From Terriglobia bacterium (GTDB lineage Bacteria; Acidobacteriota; Terriglobia; Terriglobales; Acidobacteriaceae), in contig JAIQGK010000003.1 of NCBI GenBank assembly GCA_020072645.1, forward strand, positions 310,001 through 374,000: 64,000 bases of DNA. The letters run 5' to 3'. Of this stretch, positions 6,606 through 16,073 are shown one piece after another (the stretch's first letter is position 1; every line of letters starts with the position of its first letter). The notes beneath the pieces were generated by a model that was given only the letters and a program-made list of their open reading frames with translations, was not told where the DNA came from and did not search any database. A program made the translations under genes and the position numbers.

Positions 6606-8302
6606 GCATAAGCCCCCAATTGATCATTGCCAAAGTACATGAAGGGATTCTCGAAAAGGTCGATCGCCTGTTCAGGAATGACGATGCCGGAGTCTGGATA
6701 GAACTCCTGCAGAACGCCCGCCGCGCGAGCGCCACAAGAGTGAACATTTCTTTCGAGGAAAGCGGAGCCGAACCTGGGTTCTGCAAGGTAACAATCCAGG
6801 ATAACGGAACCGGTATCGACGATTTCCAAAACCTTCTAAGTCTCGGGGGATCGGGCTGGAACGAGGAGACTCAAACAAGAGAAGATCCCGCGGGAATGGG
6901 ATTCTTCTCGTTGTGCCGCTCGGAAGTTAATGTCCAGAGCGGCACCCAGTCGGTCACAATTTCCCCAGCTGTTTTTCTCGGAAAGGATGCCGCCCAGGTC
7001 CAGCAAACTTCCGAGTATGTCCAGGGAACACGGATTCGGTTCACACGTGAATCGACGAAGGGCGCATTACTAACAGCCCTCGAGAATGTCGCAGAATTCT
7101 GTCCGGTCGCTGTCTTTATTGCTGATAGAGAGCTGCCGCAGCACGATTTCCTCGATGGCGCTCTGTATCGTGAGACCATCGACGGCATCGAAGTGGGATT
7201 TGCGACCAACTTTACACACCGGTACAACACATTTCGCGATCCGAACTGGAATTTCTACGGAGCGCGCATCGATCATCCCGTAACACCTATCCAGGGGTTC
7301 CTTCCGCCTGGCACCATCGCGCCCGTTGCACTCCATATGCGCTTCACCGTACTGGAGGCAAGCCGGGTCAAACTCCAGCTGCCAGACCGCCGGGCCATCA
7401 TTGAAGATGAATTCCTGACATCATTCTTGAGCAAAGCGCGCGCAGCAGCCTATCGTTTCCTTCAAAAGCAGGAGCGGCATGCGTTGCCTTTTTGCAATTG
7501 GAAAGAGGCGAAAGAACTTGGGGTCTCATTGCCGGAGGCCTCTTGCTTGCTTTACACCTGGCACGCTATGCCGCTGGATGATGGCGTCGAACCATTGTTT
7601 GGCTATCCGGAACATCGGCTTTTGGCCAGTTGCGATGATGTCATTCTCGTCACAGCGAATGTGCCCAATGAACACACGATCGAAGGCGCTTTAAATTCCG
7701 GAGCGTCCCTCGCGGGGAACCTATATAAAGAGGAAGCACAGTTTATTGGCTATTCCTGGCACGACCGCCTGCCCCAAATTGTCGATAGCGCTGTCTTTCT
7801 CGACGGCATCCCCCATGAAGAATGGACCAAACCTGAAGAAAACCGGCCGCAAGCAATTGAGATAGAGATCACTCTCGAAGAAGCCGGCAGTTCCTCTCGC
7901 CAGCTTCGCCTACCAGCCCTAATTCATGTCGATCAGTCGGATGGATGCAGTTTCGTTGCGGTGAAACAGAGCCCATGGGACAACGACGATTTAGCCGGGC
8001 CATTCTCCGTGACCGATTTCCTGGTGTGCGCGGCATTCTGTGCTTCCGATGATTGGGGTGAGTCGGATAGCTGGCAGACCCAGAAGGACGCTTACGACGA
8101 GCACATAGAACGCCGGGTCAACGCGTATTTTCGCGGTCCCAAGGCCACGCTGATGGCAATTCTGCGCACAGCGATTGAATGGGAAGCCGACCGTCTCGCC
8201 GAGCAGCTTGGCGTCGTTGAAATCCGATTCACTCGGTCGACAGCTCATGTCTGGAATGCGGAGCTAATTCATTCGCAAGCGCCTGTCTTGCCGCAAGTGT
8301 GA
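6602..8302 (+). CDS. GHKL (HSP90-type) ATPase domain protein
   Basis: A 566-residue protein. The N-terminal 180 residues are a GHKL ATPase: N-box ELLQNARRA with the metal-binding Asn, G1 box DNGTGIDDF, and G2 region DPAGMGFFSLC. These are the motifs shared by HSP90, MutL, gyrase B and MORC. The remaining 380 residues are not a recognisable histidine-kinase, MutL or gyrase domain and carry no obvious membrane segment. GHKL proteins of this layout are used as conformational clamps in phage-defence and plasmid gene sets, but no role can be read directly here. It starts within a GTGA overlap with the preceding small gene and lies in one operon with SNF2 and methylase-like genes. Confidence 0.8.
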   Translation: MSISPQLIIAKVHEGILEKVDRLFRNDDAGVWIELLQNARRASATRVNISFEESGAEPGFCKVTIQDNGTGIDDFQNLLSLGGSGWNEETQTREDPAGMGFFSLCRSEVNVQSGTQSVTISPAVFLGKDAAQVQQTSEYVQGTRIRFTRESTKGALLTALENVAEFCPVAVFIADRELPQHDFLDGALYRETIDGIEVGFATNFTHRYNTFRDPNWNFYGARIDHPVTPIQGFLPPGTIAPVALHMRFTVLEASRVKLQLPDRRAIIEDEFLTSFLSKARAAAYRFLQKQERHALPFCNWKEAKELGVSLPEASCLLYTWHAMPLDDGVEPLFGYPEHRLLASCDDVILVTANVPNEHTIEGALNSGASLAGNLYKEEAQFIGYSWHDRLPQIVDSAVFLDGIPHEEWTKPEENRPQAIEIEITLEEAGSSSRQLRLPALIHVDQSDGCSFVAVKQSPWDNDDLAGPFSVTDFLVCAAFCASDDWGESDSWQTQKDAYDEHIERRVNAYFRGPKATLMAILRTAIEWEADRLAEQLGVVEIRFTRSTAHVWNAELIHSQAPVLPQV

Positions 8303-8443
8303 TGAGTGAGTTCCGGCGGGCAGGGCGGAAACGAACCCTGATCGCGCAGCCGACGATCATTTCTCTCACTGCGAGCTCTTTATAGACCCCTTCAGTCCGC
8401 TCGGACTGGTGCGCCCATGCCCTCATTCTGCGGGAGTCGATCC

Positions 8444-9019
8444 ATGGCCAACGAACCGCAATCTGCTGAATCTCCCTCTCTGTCTGCAACCGTACAGCGC
8501 TGCCTGACGATCTTGCAGTCACTTTCTCTTGCGCTCGATACATATGGCAATGAAGACCATGCGGCGATGCTGCACGAGGTCATCGCACAACTCCAGGAGG
8601 CTGTTCCCGCCCAATCAGGCGCGGAGCCGGACTCAATGGACTTCATCGTGAATGCCACATTCAAAGTCAGCCGTCGGCAGGTTGCCGGAGCGCTGTGGCG
8701 CGCTTTTGGCAGCCAAATTACCTGGTTCAGAGTTGTCGAGGTTATCGAGCCGCCGACGCTCAGGTTTCGCTCGATTGAGCACCTGGCTCTCCGCATGGTT
8801 GATTACCCTTTGAATGAGGGTGGTTCAATTGGCATCGTGAGCACCGAGCCCAGTTCTGATGTATTCCGCCTCGACCTAAAGTCAATCAGACGAGGTCTTG
8901 AAGACCTCGCAACGAAATATCCGAGACACTTCGCAGACCTGGTCAACGAAGACACCGATGCGATTACCGCCAATGTGCTCCTCCAGTGCTGCTTGTTTGG
9001 CGAACTCATCTACGAGTAG
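8444..9019 (+). CDS. Conserved hypothetical protein of plasmid/phage type
   Basis: A 191-residue protein from the ATG at 8444 (GGGAG about seven bases upstream); the frame extends to 8417, but that start lacks a site. Residues 1-60 are helical and Gln/Ser-rich. The C-terminal 80 residues contain MVDYPLNEGG, a short strand pair, DLKSIRRGLEDLATKYPRHF, and the end LLQCCLFGELIYE. I recognise that last segment as a recurrent motif of small phage and plasmid proteins with no assigned function. Same-strand neighbours suggest co-transcription. Confidence 0.6.
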   Translation: MANEPQSAESPSLSATVQRCLTILQSLSLALDTYGNEDHAAMLHEVIAQLQEAVPAQSGAEPDSMDFIVNATFKVSRRQVAGALWRAFGSQITWFRVVEVIEPPTLRFRSIEHLALRMVDYPLNEGGSIGIVSTEPSSDVFRLDLKSIRRGLEDLATKYPRHFADLVNEDTDAITANVLLQCCLFGELIYE

Positions 9020-9060
9020 TCGCCGCTCCAGGCTCCTCGCCATCTTGGGAGAAATTCGAC

Positions 9061-10095
9061 ATGCACGTTCACGGAAAGACCAAACTAGGCTTCTTCCCCC
9101 TTCCTATCCCCGAGGCCAAGCGGCTGAAGAATTACCTGTCCTTCGGAAGTGAATGCTCCGCGCTCGATCCCTGTGTTGGAGATGGTGCGGCGTTTGCTGC
9201 TTTACTTGAGAGTTCGCCGGCAAGGCGCTACGGCATAGAAATCGACGCACACCGCACGGAACAGGCCAGGGCGCTAGGGATAGACGTGCTGCAAGCGAAC
9301 ACGATGGACGTGCGCTGTCCGGTAGAGTCGGTGTCCCTCCTTTATCTGAATCCACCCTACGACTGGGAATCAGGCCAGAGCGGAAACCAGCGGCTCGAAT
9401 TCGTCTTTCTTGAACATACTCATCGCTGGCTCAAACCGGACGGCATTCTCGTCTTCGTTATTCCACAAGCGAGGCTCAAGCCTTGCGCTCGTCTTTTGGC
9501 CGATCACTTCAAAGACTTACGCGTTTACCGGCTTGCATCGCCCGAATGTATGCGCTTCAAGCAAATCGCGGTTCTGGCGGCCCGGCGAAAGCGGACAGAA
9601 CGCCCGCGAGATTCGGTCCTGCTCGAAGCGCAGCGCTATCTGGAAGGGCTCGCTGTCCAAGACGAGTTCCCGGCATTGCGCGAAACCCCTGAGACATGTT
9701 ATCCAGTCCCACAATCCGGCCCGGCAGTTTTCTCCAATGCTGGCCTTCCCCTGGATGAAGTCGAGGATCTGCTTCTGCGATCTTCGGCGTACCGCCAAGC
9801 GAGACGCGTTTTGATTCATGAACAATCGAATGTGCGCGGAAGGCCGCTCACTCCGCTCCACGGCGGCCATGTCGGACTGCTTTGCACCGCTGGTTTGCTC
9901 AATGGCGTATTCGGAGAAGACGAACAACGGCATATTGCCTTCTGGCGTTCGGTGAAATTTGTCGATCACTGGGAAGAAGAAGACGGAGACGCAACCATCC
10001 TCCACGATCGCGAACGCTTCTCTCACGAGCTGACCCTGATCTTCTCCGATGGAAAGACACAATTTCTTACTCACGAAAAGGCGCATGAAGCATGA
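9061..10095 (+). CDS. DUF6094 protein, N6-adenine methyltransferase-like
   Basis: A 344-residue protein from ATG 9061 (GGGAGAA seven bases upstream). The Rossmann methyltransferase motifs are clear: the SAM loop DPCVGDGAAFAALLE (about residue 36), an acidic ribose contact GIEIDAHR, and the catalytic NPPYDWE (about residue 98), the motif IV form of N6-adenine or protein-glutamine methylases. The domain is the one catalogued as DUF6094. No target-recognition domain is obvious in the C-terminal part, so sequence specificity is unclear. Its stop overlaps the next start (ATGA), indicating an operon. Likely a DNA or RNA modifying enzyme of the mobile element. Confidence 0.75.
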   Translation: MHVHGKTKLGFFPLPIPEAKRLKNYLSFGSECSALDPCVGDGAAFAALLESSPARRYGIEIDAHRTEQARALGIDVLQANTMDVRCPVESVSLLYLNPPYDWESGQSGNQRLEFVFLEHTHRWLKPDGILVFVIPQARLKPCARLLADHFKDLRVYRLASPECMRFKQIAVLAARRKRTERPRDSVLLEAQRYLEGLAVQDEFPALRETPETCYPVPQSGPAVFSNAGLPLDEVEDLLLRSSAYRQARRVLIHEQSNVRGRPLTPLHGGHVGLLCTAGLLNGVFGEDEQRHIAFWRSVKFVDHWEEEDGDATILHDRERFSHELTLIFSDGKTQFLTHEKAHEA

Positions 10096-10781
10096 AGAAC
10101 GCGCACCTTCGCTTTGGCTGGCTGACTTATTACAAGCGCACGGACAAAACCACTACGACATTTAAATTGAGGTTGGACCGCTTTATCGGCGAGGTCTTGC
10201 CCGAAGCGCCGCGACGCGGTAAGGCCCACCTGATTTCCGTGATTGGCGGAGATACTCAGATTGCAGCCGTCAATGCCGCCATTTCGATGGATGAGAACTT
10301 CCAGATCGAAGGCCCAGGTCTCGAACCTATCCATGTCTCTCTGGGTCGCAATGCACAGACGAGCCGGGCTTCGCTGCAACTTTCTGATAGGAAAAAGCCG
10401 CTTCGCCACGTAATCGGAATCTCCGAGGACCTGATAAACAACACTGGCAGCACGGGCCGTACGATTCTGGCGCACTCGCGACCTGAATTTGTGTGGGCAT
10501 CCATAGCCCAAATTTACGGACTTCCGGGAATGCCGGAGTGGGCGGATTGGTTCTATCGGCAACTGGAGAAACACAAGGCGATCATCCCGCTGCTCGGGAT
10601 CGGCTGCGATCCAGTGATGGCCAAAGGAGACAAAAAGCAATTCCTGAAATGGCTCGGCGACGGAGTACAGCGCGGAATTCTGCCATTTCCTGCGAATGCC
10701 GGGCGTGTTGAGTGGCCGCGCGTGAGTCTTGCGGGAATCTTCAACTACCAGACAGGTGAGGGGCAGGAGGTTGCCACCTAG
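10092..10781 (+). CDS. Hypothetical protein coupled to DUF6094 gene
   Basis: A 229-residue product whose ATG lies in an ATGA overlap with the DUF6094 stop. Features seen: an N-terminal FGWLTYYKRTDKTTTTFKL segment, a central region resembling an alpha/beta fold (GKAHLISVIGGDTQ), an invariant-looking WASIAQIYGLPGMPEWADW stretch, and a C-terminal basic helix (KGDKKQFLKWLGDGV). No catalytic motif identified. Coupling to the methylase-like gene suggests they act together. Confidence 0.65.
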   Translation: MKNAHLRFGWLTYYKRTDKTTTTFKLRLDRFIGEVLPEAPRRGKAHLISVIGGDTQIAAVNAAISMDENFQIEGPGLEPIHVSLGRNAQTSRASLQLSDRKKPLRHVIGISEDLINNTGSTGRTILAHSRPEFVWASIAQIYGLPGMPEWADWFYRQLEKHKAIIPLLGIGCDPVMAKGDKKQFLKWLGDGVQRGILPFPANAGRVEWPRVSLAGIFNYQTGEGQEVAT

Positions 10782-10820
10782 CGCGGGCTTGCTCTGCAAT
10801 CGCTTCTCACGGAGGTTTCC

Positions 10821-10886
10821 ATGAACCAGCATTGGCGCAAAGGGCGCGACTTCTATGGTCCCAACGGAAAAGCGATCCGGCCATGA
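10821..10886 (+). CDS. 21-residue micro-ORF
   Basis: ATG at 10821 with a strong CGGAGG site (TCACGGAGGTTTCC) encodes 21 residues, rich in Arg, Lys and Gly (HWRKGRDFYGPNGK). Its stop overlaps the ATG of the next frame (ATGA at 10883-10886), which has no site of its own. This looks like a coupled leader peptide or a small protein needed to translate the next gene. Confidence 0.45.
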   Translation: MNQHWRKGRDFYGPNGKAIRP

Positions 10887-11167
10887 TCCTGACGTTTAAG
10901 GGTGCCTATGGTTCGACAATTGACCTTGATCGAGACGGCGAAATTCAGGGCTACGAGTTCGTTGAACCTCCCATTGAATACCGGTTTCTGCGCGCGGGCT
11001 CCCCGAACTCGGACTGGGCCTCACCAGTGCCTGGATTTATCTCCCTCCTGCGGCCGGTAGTTATCGATGCCGGTGTGCGGACGCGAGGTCTGGATGCAAA
11101 GCATCTCGCAATCGAAACCCGTTGCCTTGCTGGAACTTTCATTCTGCTTGTTTGGCCACGCCTCTAG
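10883..11167 (+). CDS. Hypothetical protein
   Basis: A 94-residue product from the ATG at 10883, coupled to the micro-ORF stop. It is strand-rich at the start (MILTFKGAYGSTIDLDRDGE) and ends in a hydrophobic stretch (GTFILLVWPRL). No family recognised. The gene sits just before the helicase on the same strand. Confidence 0.5.
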   Translation: MILTFKGAYGSTIDLDRDGEIQGYEFVEPPIEYRFLRAGSPNSDWASPVPGFISLLRPVVIDAGVRTRGLDAKHLAIETRCLAGTFILLVWPRL

Positions 11168-11231
11168 CCGATTTGAGTAACGGCCAAACAATCCCCCAAA
11201 ACAAACTAATTCCGTAATCGAGAGGTCTTTC

Positions 11232-13556
11232 GTGGCCGAACTGGAAACCATTTACTCGTACATGCGGGAGTTCTCGACCCAACTCGGCGAACGAATCCTG
11301 GAAGAATTTCCCGCGCTCCAGAGTTTCGAAGATCCGGTTTCACCACGACTCGACACACTTCTGCGACGGCCGTTTCCCGCGCAAAACATTGCCATCATGT
11401 CCGTGGCCAAAAGATGGGAGCAGTTTCGCACGGCGCTCATCGTGGCCGAGTGCGGCACCGGCAAAACGCTGATATCCCTTAGCGCCATCCACGTGCACAG
11501 CCAGGGGAAGCCGTATACCGCGTTGGCCATGGTCCCACCGCATCTGGTGGCGAAATGGGCGCGCGAGGCCTTGCTTACCGTCCCTGGACTCCGTGTCTTC
11601 CTGATTGACGACATGCGGAACGGCGGCGACGAGAGAGCGCCACACGGGGTCAATGAAGTGCGGCTGAGGCGTGGCGAGATTGTGCGTGAGGGCCTGCGCA
11701 CCACCTTGAGCGATCTGCGCTTACGGAAGCAGCATCGCAGTGCGCGGGAACGCTGGTTTGCGCTGTGCGACCGGCCAGCATTGTTTATTGTCGGTCGCGA
11801 GAAGGCCAAGCTCGGCTACTTCTGGCGGCACTCCTATGTCTTTGCGCGTTCTGGTCCGAACGCAGGATGTCTCATCAACCCGGAAACGGGGAAGCCCGTA
11901 ATCATGGCTGAGCAACGCCTCACCTCTGCGGATTTCAAGCAGGTCAAGCTTGCGGAAACAATTGAGACGCGCGGCGACAAGGGTTGCCGTACTTTTCACA
12001 GCGCATTGTGGCAAGCGGACAAAGACAAAATCCGCCGCATGGCGCCAGTAGAGTTCATCGGGCGCCATATGCGGCGCTGGTTCGACTACGCCATCTGCGA
12101 CGAGATCCATCAGCTTGCCGGTGACACAGCTCAGGGGAACGCGCTGGGCACTCTTGCTTCCTGCACCAACAAGATTGTCGGACTGACCGGGACTCTACTC
12201 GGCGGCTACGCCGATGACTTGTTCAACACGCTCTACCGTCTCGAAGCCTGTAAGATGAAGGAGCGCGGATATGAATGGGGATCTACCGGACGAACGGGAT
12301 TCATTCAGGACTACGGTGTCCTGGAAACTGTCACGCGCATCGACCCAGCCGACAACGCTTGTTCCAAAGCAAAGACAACGGTCACTGTTCGCCGCAAGCC
12401 CGGCGCATCGCCGCTTCTGTTTGGCGAGTTCCTCATGCAGCTGTGCGCCTTCGTGTTCCTGGAGGACATTTCGGCCGAGCTGCCTCCATACGAAGAGTCC
12501 TTCGTCAGCATGCCGATGGACGAACGCATGCGCATTGCTTATGAGGCACTCGAAGAAGATATCCGCGCAGCCCTGAAGGAGCACAAAGGCAATCGCTCCG
12601 TTCTCAGCAACATGCTGAATGCGTTGTTGCTATATCCCGATCATCCTTATGGCCTCGGTACGCTTTACGGCACAGAGTTCGATCCTGAGCTTGGGCGCAA
12701 GGTCAAATTTGTCATTGCGGAGACGCAGGACTTGCCACAAGACACGCTGTACGCCAAAGAGCGGCGGCTGATGGAGGAGATTAAGAGCGAACTGGCCGAG
12801 GGCAGACGCTGCCAGGTTTACGCCGTCTACACCCAAAAACGGGATGTGACGGCGCGGCTGGAACAGATTCTTACGCGGGAAGGCATTCGCACCGCTGTGC
12901 TCCGGCGAAACGTGCCCACCGATAAGCGCGAGGCCTGGTACGCCAAGAAGGTAAAAGAAGGCGTTCAGGTGGTGATCGCGCATCCGAAGCTCGTCGAAAC
13001 CGGCCTGGACCTGCTCGACTTTCCTACCATTCTTTTCTACGAATCCGGTTACTCATTACATACCCTCCGGCAAGCCGCGCGGCGCTCCTGGCGAATTGGG
13101 CAAAAGCGGCGCGTGCGCGTGAAGTTCATGTGCTACGAAAGCACGATGCAAACCTCGTGCCTGCGTCTCATGGGCAAGAAACTGCTGGTCGCCCTCACCA
13201 TGGAAGGCAAGTTTGCCGGAGAAGGCTTGCAGAGTATCGACGACGATGACGACATGCTTGCGGCCATGGCTCGCGAGTTGGTTGAGAAGAATGGCATTGG
13301 CGACTCAGCGGATGCAATTTGGAAGACGCTTCATCAAGAGCACGAAAAACTGTTCGCTGCCGGCATCCAGACAATCGAGATTGCGGCGGCAGAACAATTG
13401 CCGGTCGAAATGGATGGCCCACAGAGTCTCATCGCATCCGCTGTCAATATGCAACCCGTTCTCGTGTTCGGCCAACGGCCGGAGTCGCTGAAGTCTAGTC
13501 GGCGGCGCTCACACGAGAAGCTTCCCGAGCAGCCGTCGCTCTTTGGCTGGAATTAG
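11232..13556 (+). CDS. SNF2-type DEAD/H helicase-like ATPase
   Basis: A 774-residue superfamily 2 ATPase. Motif I is AECGTGKTLIS (about residue 75), motif II DEIH in YAICDEIHQLAGD, motif III VGLTGTLLGGY, and motif VI ARRSWRIGQKRRVRV, the QxxRRxxRIGQ form typical of SNF2 translocases. A long insertion sits between motifs I and II (residues about 120-280). The N-terminal 50 residues are acidic and helical. GTG start with GAGAGG upstream. Expected to move along double-stranded DNA rather than unwind it. In this operon it accompanies DUF932, DUF6094 and PRTRC genes, a set I associate with large plasmids and ICEs. Confidence 0.85.
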   Translation: MAELETIYSYMREFSTQLGERILEEFPALQSFEDPVSPRLDTLLRRPFPAQNIAIMSVAKRWEQFRTALIVAECGTGKTLISLSAIHVHSQGKPYTALAMVPPHLVAKWAREALLTVPGLRVFLIDDMRNGGDERAPHGVNEVRLRRGEIVREGLRTTLSDLRLRKQHRSARERWFALCDRPALFIVGREKAKLGYFWRHSYVFARSGPNAGCLINPETGKPVIMAEQRLTSADFKQVKLAETIETRGDKGCRTFHSALWQADKDKIRRMAPVEFIGRHMRRWFDYAICDEIHQLAGDTAQGNALGTLASCTNKIVGLTGTLLGGYADDLFNTLYRLEACKMKERGYEWGSTGRTGFIQDYGVLETVTRIDPADNACSKAKTTVTVRRKPGASPLLFGEFLMQLCAFVFLEDISAELPPYEESFVSMPMDERMRIAYEALEEDIRAALKEHKGNRSVLSNMLNALLLYPDHPYGLGTLYGTEFDPELGRKVKFVIAETQDLPQDTLYAKERRLMEEIKSELAEGRRCQVYAVYTQKRDVTARLEQILTREGIRTAVLRRNVPTDKREAWYAKKVKEGVQVVIAHPKLVETGLDLLDFPTILFYESGYSLHTLRQAARRSWRIGQKRRVRVKFMCYESTMQTSCLRLMGKKLLVALTMEGKFAGEGLQSIDDDDDMLAAMARELVEKNGIGDSADAIWKTLHQEHEKLFAAGIQTIEIAAAEQLPVEMDGPQSLIASAVNMQPVLVFGQRPESLKSSRRRSHEKLPEQPSLFGWN

Positions 13557-13634
13557 CAAGTTCATGCGCATCCCGATAGCGCACCGCCTGTTGTAGTTCA
13601 ATTCACCCCACATAAAGAAAGGAAATAGGAAATT

Positions 13635-14357
13635 ATGAACACTGGCACGCTTGTCGCCGGCCCGCTGTCCAAAATTGGGCGGACGGAGTTGGCGCAAATC
13701 CCAGTTCCACTCGCAACCGCAACCCACAGGCCGGTCCCTCATCATGAGATCGTTGAGGCGCTGGTTGAAACCTTGAGCTTTCGCCACATCGCCGTGGTGA
13801 ACGAAGAATATGCCGCTTCTAATGACGGCATGAAGATGTTTGGAGTTCTCGATCTTGAGACCCAAATGGATGGCTGCCGTTTCGCAATCGGCATCCGCAA
13901 CTCACACGACAAATCATTGCGCCTTGGATTGACCGCGGGCCTGCGCGTTTTCGTCTGCTCCAATATGGCGTTCAGCGGCGACTTTACACCGGTGCTGGCC
14001 AAGCACAGCAAGAGCTTCAATCTGATTGATACCCTTGCCGTGGGCGTGGATAGGATTCAGAGGAACTTCGAACCCATGCAGCGTCAGGTCGAACACTGGC
14101 GGCAAACACAGCTCACCGATGAGCGGGCCAAGTTGATCTTCTATGCCGCATTCATTGACGGCAAGCTGGACGCGCCAAGGAGTCTGCTGTCCGAGGTCCA
14201 TCGGCTGTATTTCCAGCCGCAGTACGAGGAGTTCTCGCCACGTACGATGTGGAGTCTCTCCAACGCGTTCACCAGCGCCTTCAAGAAGCTCGATCCGGTC
14301 CCACAATTCAAGGCGACGGCCAAGCTGGGCGAATTCCTCAACCAGTTGCCGGCCTAA
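13635..14357 (+). CDS. DUF932 protein
   Basis: A 240-residue protein matching DUF932: RPVPHHEIVEAL, FGVLDLETQMDG, AIGIRNSHDKSL, and the hallmark RVFVCSNMAFSGD. DUF932 proteins occur on plasmids, ICEs and phages and are thought to relate to DNA maintenance or conjugation, without an established activity. ATG start after AGGAAATAGGAAAT. It is followed by a stable hairpin and then the PRTRC E gene. Confidence 0.8.
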   Translation: MNTGTLVAGPLSKIGRTELAQIPVPLATATHRPVPHHEIVEALVETLSFRHIAVVNEEYAASNDGMKMFGVLDLETQMDGCRFAIGIRNSHDKSLRLGLTAGLRVFVCSNMAFSGDFTPVLAKHSKSFNLIDTLAVGVDRIQRNFEPMQRQVEHWRQTQLTDERAKLIFYAAFIDGKLDAPRSLLSEVHRLYFQPQYEEFSPRTMWSLSNAFTSAFKKLDPVPQFKATAKLGEFLNQLPA

Positions 14358-14367
14358 CGTTCACTGG

Positions 14368-14400
14368 CCCCGATCATTGAGGCCTCCGCAATCATCGGGG
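14368..14400 (+). terminator. Hairpin between DUF932 and PRTRC E genes
   Basis: CCCCGATcATT at the left pairs with AATcATCGGGG at the right around an 11-base loop, making a strong imperfect stem. No T-run follows, so it could be an attenuator, processing site or factor-dependent terminator rather than an intrinsic one. Confidence 0.4.
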
Positions 14401-14480
14401 TCACATCTTCAGGTCCTAACACTTTAAAGAATGATTGAGACGCCCTTCTCAATCAAATTCCGAAATTTATAAGGAGAGTT

Positions 14481-15014
14481 ATGTTTCGAGAACTGATGCC
14501 ACTAATCGAACACCGACCGCTGTCAATCACCGTAGCCGCCCTGAGCGGACGCCGAATCAGGGTAAACGTCGTTCCCCAGGTGCTGGAGAAAGACAGCAAA
14601 ATCAACGATAAGATCGGATCTTCCAGCAAGGACAAGATCGCCAAGGTGCCGGAGTCGGCGATCAATGCCCTGACAACTCCGCTTTCGCTCACTGGCACAC
14701 CGGAGGAAATCGATCAGAGCCTGACGCAGGCATTAACCCAGTTTGTCGAGTCTCACGGGCGACTGCAGCACACGCTTGACGAGGCCCGAGAGCAAATCGC
14801 CGAGGCGGTGAGGGCTGCCGAGGAGCGGGATAAGACTAAGACCAAGACGAAAAGCGTCGGTGGAACGACCACAGACAAAACCGAAGAAAAGAAATCAGAA
14901 TCGGGCGAACTCCTGCCCCTTTGGTGCGCACCCGCGAGCAAACCGCCAGACACGAGCCTGGCTAATGGCAGATTGGCGCATCCCGGCACGGATGCTGAAC
15001 AGCCCGAAGGCTAA
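14481..15014 (+). CDS. PRTRC system protein E
   Basis: A 177-residue protein. The N-terminal 80 residues fit the PRTRC E family: an opening MFRELMPLIEHRPLSITVAA, then RIRVNVVPQ and a conserved LTTPLSLTGTPEEID. The middle is a coiled-coil-like helix (LDEAREQIAEAVRAAEERDK), followed by a Lys/Thr-rich linker and a low-complexity tail. PRTRC (ParB-Related, ThiF-Related Cassette) is a plasmid/ICE gene set with unknown overall function. ATG with AAGGAGAG upstream. Here E is separated from the other PRTRC genes by an inserted pair of unrelated genes. Confidence 0.8.
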   Translation: MFRELMPLIEHRPLSITVAALSGRRIRVNVVPQVLEKDSKINDKIGSSSKDKIAKVPESAINALTTPLSLTGTPEEIDQSLTQALTQFVESHGRLQHTLDEAREQIAEAVRAAEERDKTKTKTKSVGGTTTDKTEEKKSESGELLPLWCAPASKPPDTSLANGRLAHPGTDAEQPEG

Positions 15015-15111
15015 GACCCAGCGAACGAGTGTCGGTTCCGTGTAGCACTTTACTTAGAGGCAATCCCGAAACCTTGCTATAAGCCGACTTCTTATTACCT
15101 ATACTAGAGGC

Positions 15112-15948
15112 ATGGGAATCGAACGGCTATCGCAGTTCACTCTGCTCTCAAACGGCGACCGTCACGAGAAGGAGCTCTGGCCCCTCTTGTCGAAGGATTT
15201 TCCCTTATATGAGAAGCTCTGGCAGCGACTGGTCGTGCCTCTGACGCGGCGGGTCGATCCGGGCATATCCATCGCAAGCAATGAGCGGAATCGACTGCGA
15301 GAAGAGATATCCCCGCTGTGTGAAAGAATCGCGATGGCGCACTACTCGGTCTTCTATTTCGTCGGGCGGGCGGTGAGACGGCTCGCGAACGACGAGGATG
15401 CCATGGAGAATCCGGAAGACGTGTTCTTCCTGCTCGATTCCGCAGGGGACAATTTGAAGAGGTTTTCTCTTGCGCTGAACGAGTTTGCAAAAGACTGGGG
15501 CGGACAGATATTCGAGCCCAAAGTCGCGAACTTTCCGAAGGGATTCAAACCCTTTGAGGAAATCGAGGCGTATCGTGATGCGTTGCTGCATAACTCAGTC
15601 TTAGGCCGTGGCGTCAACGTCAAGAAAGTGTTTCTGCCAAAGTGGCATCCTCGCCCACCGATCTCTCCTTTAGAACGGGTTGCGGCGTCGTGGCGCAAGG
15701 CGGAGCAACTGAGACAGGAAGAGTTGATCGACACGAAGGCTCTCTTTGATCGTCTTTTGCGAGAACTATTTCAGTTGCTGGATAAGCTCTGGAGCACTGC
15801 GCTGCATGCCCTCGATAGTCCAGCAGCGGTTGCAAAGATGACGCGCGTGTTCTGTATCTCCGATGCGGATATTTCTTCTGTAGATTTCTCAGGATCGACG
15901 GCAAATCCACTTTCGGCATCGGGCACTTGGGTTATTCCCGAAGAGTAA
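15112..15948 (+). CDS. HEPN-like helical protein
   Basis: A 278-residue, almost entirely helical protein with no family I can name. The segment EAYRDALLHNSVLGRG (about residue 155) contains R-x4-H, the active-site pattern of HEPN ribonucleases, at the position where such proteins carry it. A TATACT box sits ten bases before the start, suggesting its own promoter. It lies between PRTRC E and a convergent nuclease-like gene and interrupts the operon, as cargo genes do. A HEPN toxin or abortive-infection role is inference; a non-catalytic HEPN-like fold is equally possible. Confidence 0.5.
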   Translation: MGIERLSQFTLLSNGDRHEKELWPLLSKDFPLYEKLWQRLVVPLTRRVDPGISIASNERNRLREEISPLCERIAMAHYSVFYFVGRAVRRLANDEDAMENPEDVFFLLDSAGDNLKRFSLALNEFAKDWGGQIFEPKVANFPKGFKPFEEIEAYRDALLHNSVLGRGVNVKKVFLPKWHPRPPISPLERVAASWRKAEQLRQEELIDTKALFDRLLRELFQLLDKLWSTALHALDSPAAVAKMTRVFCISDADISSVDFSGSTANPLSASGTWVIPEE

Positions 15949-16073
15949 CGGGCCGGGCGGCAAAGCTATTTACGGAGAAGCGCGCCAGTGTCCGATTTTC
16001 CTGCCCGATCCGATTATGTGATCCGGTACGCTGGCCGACATTTCGTTTATTGACCGAGGCAGCAATACGAGCC

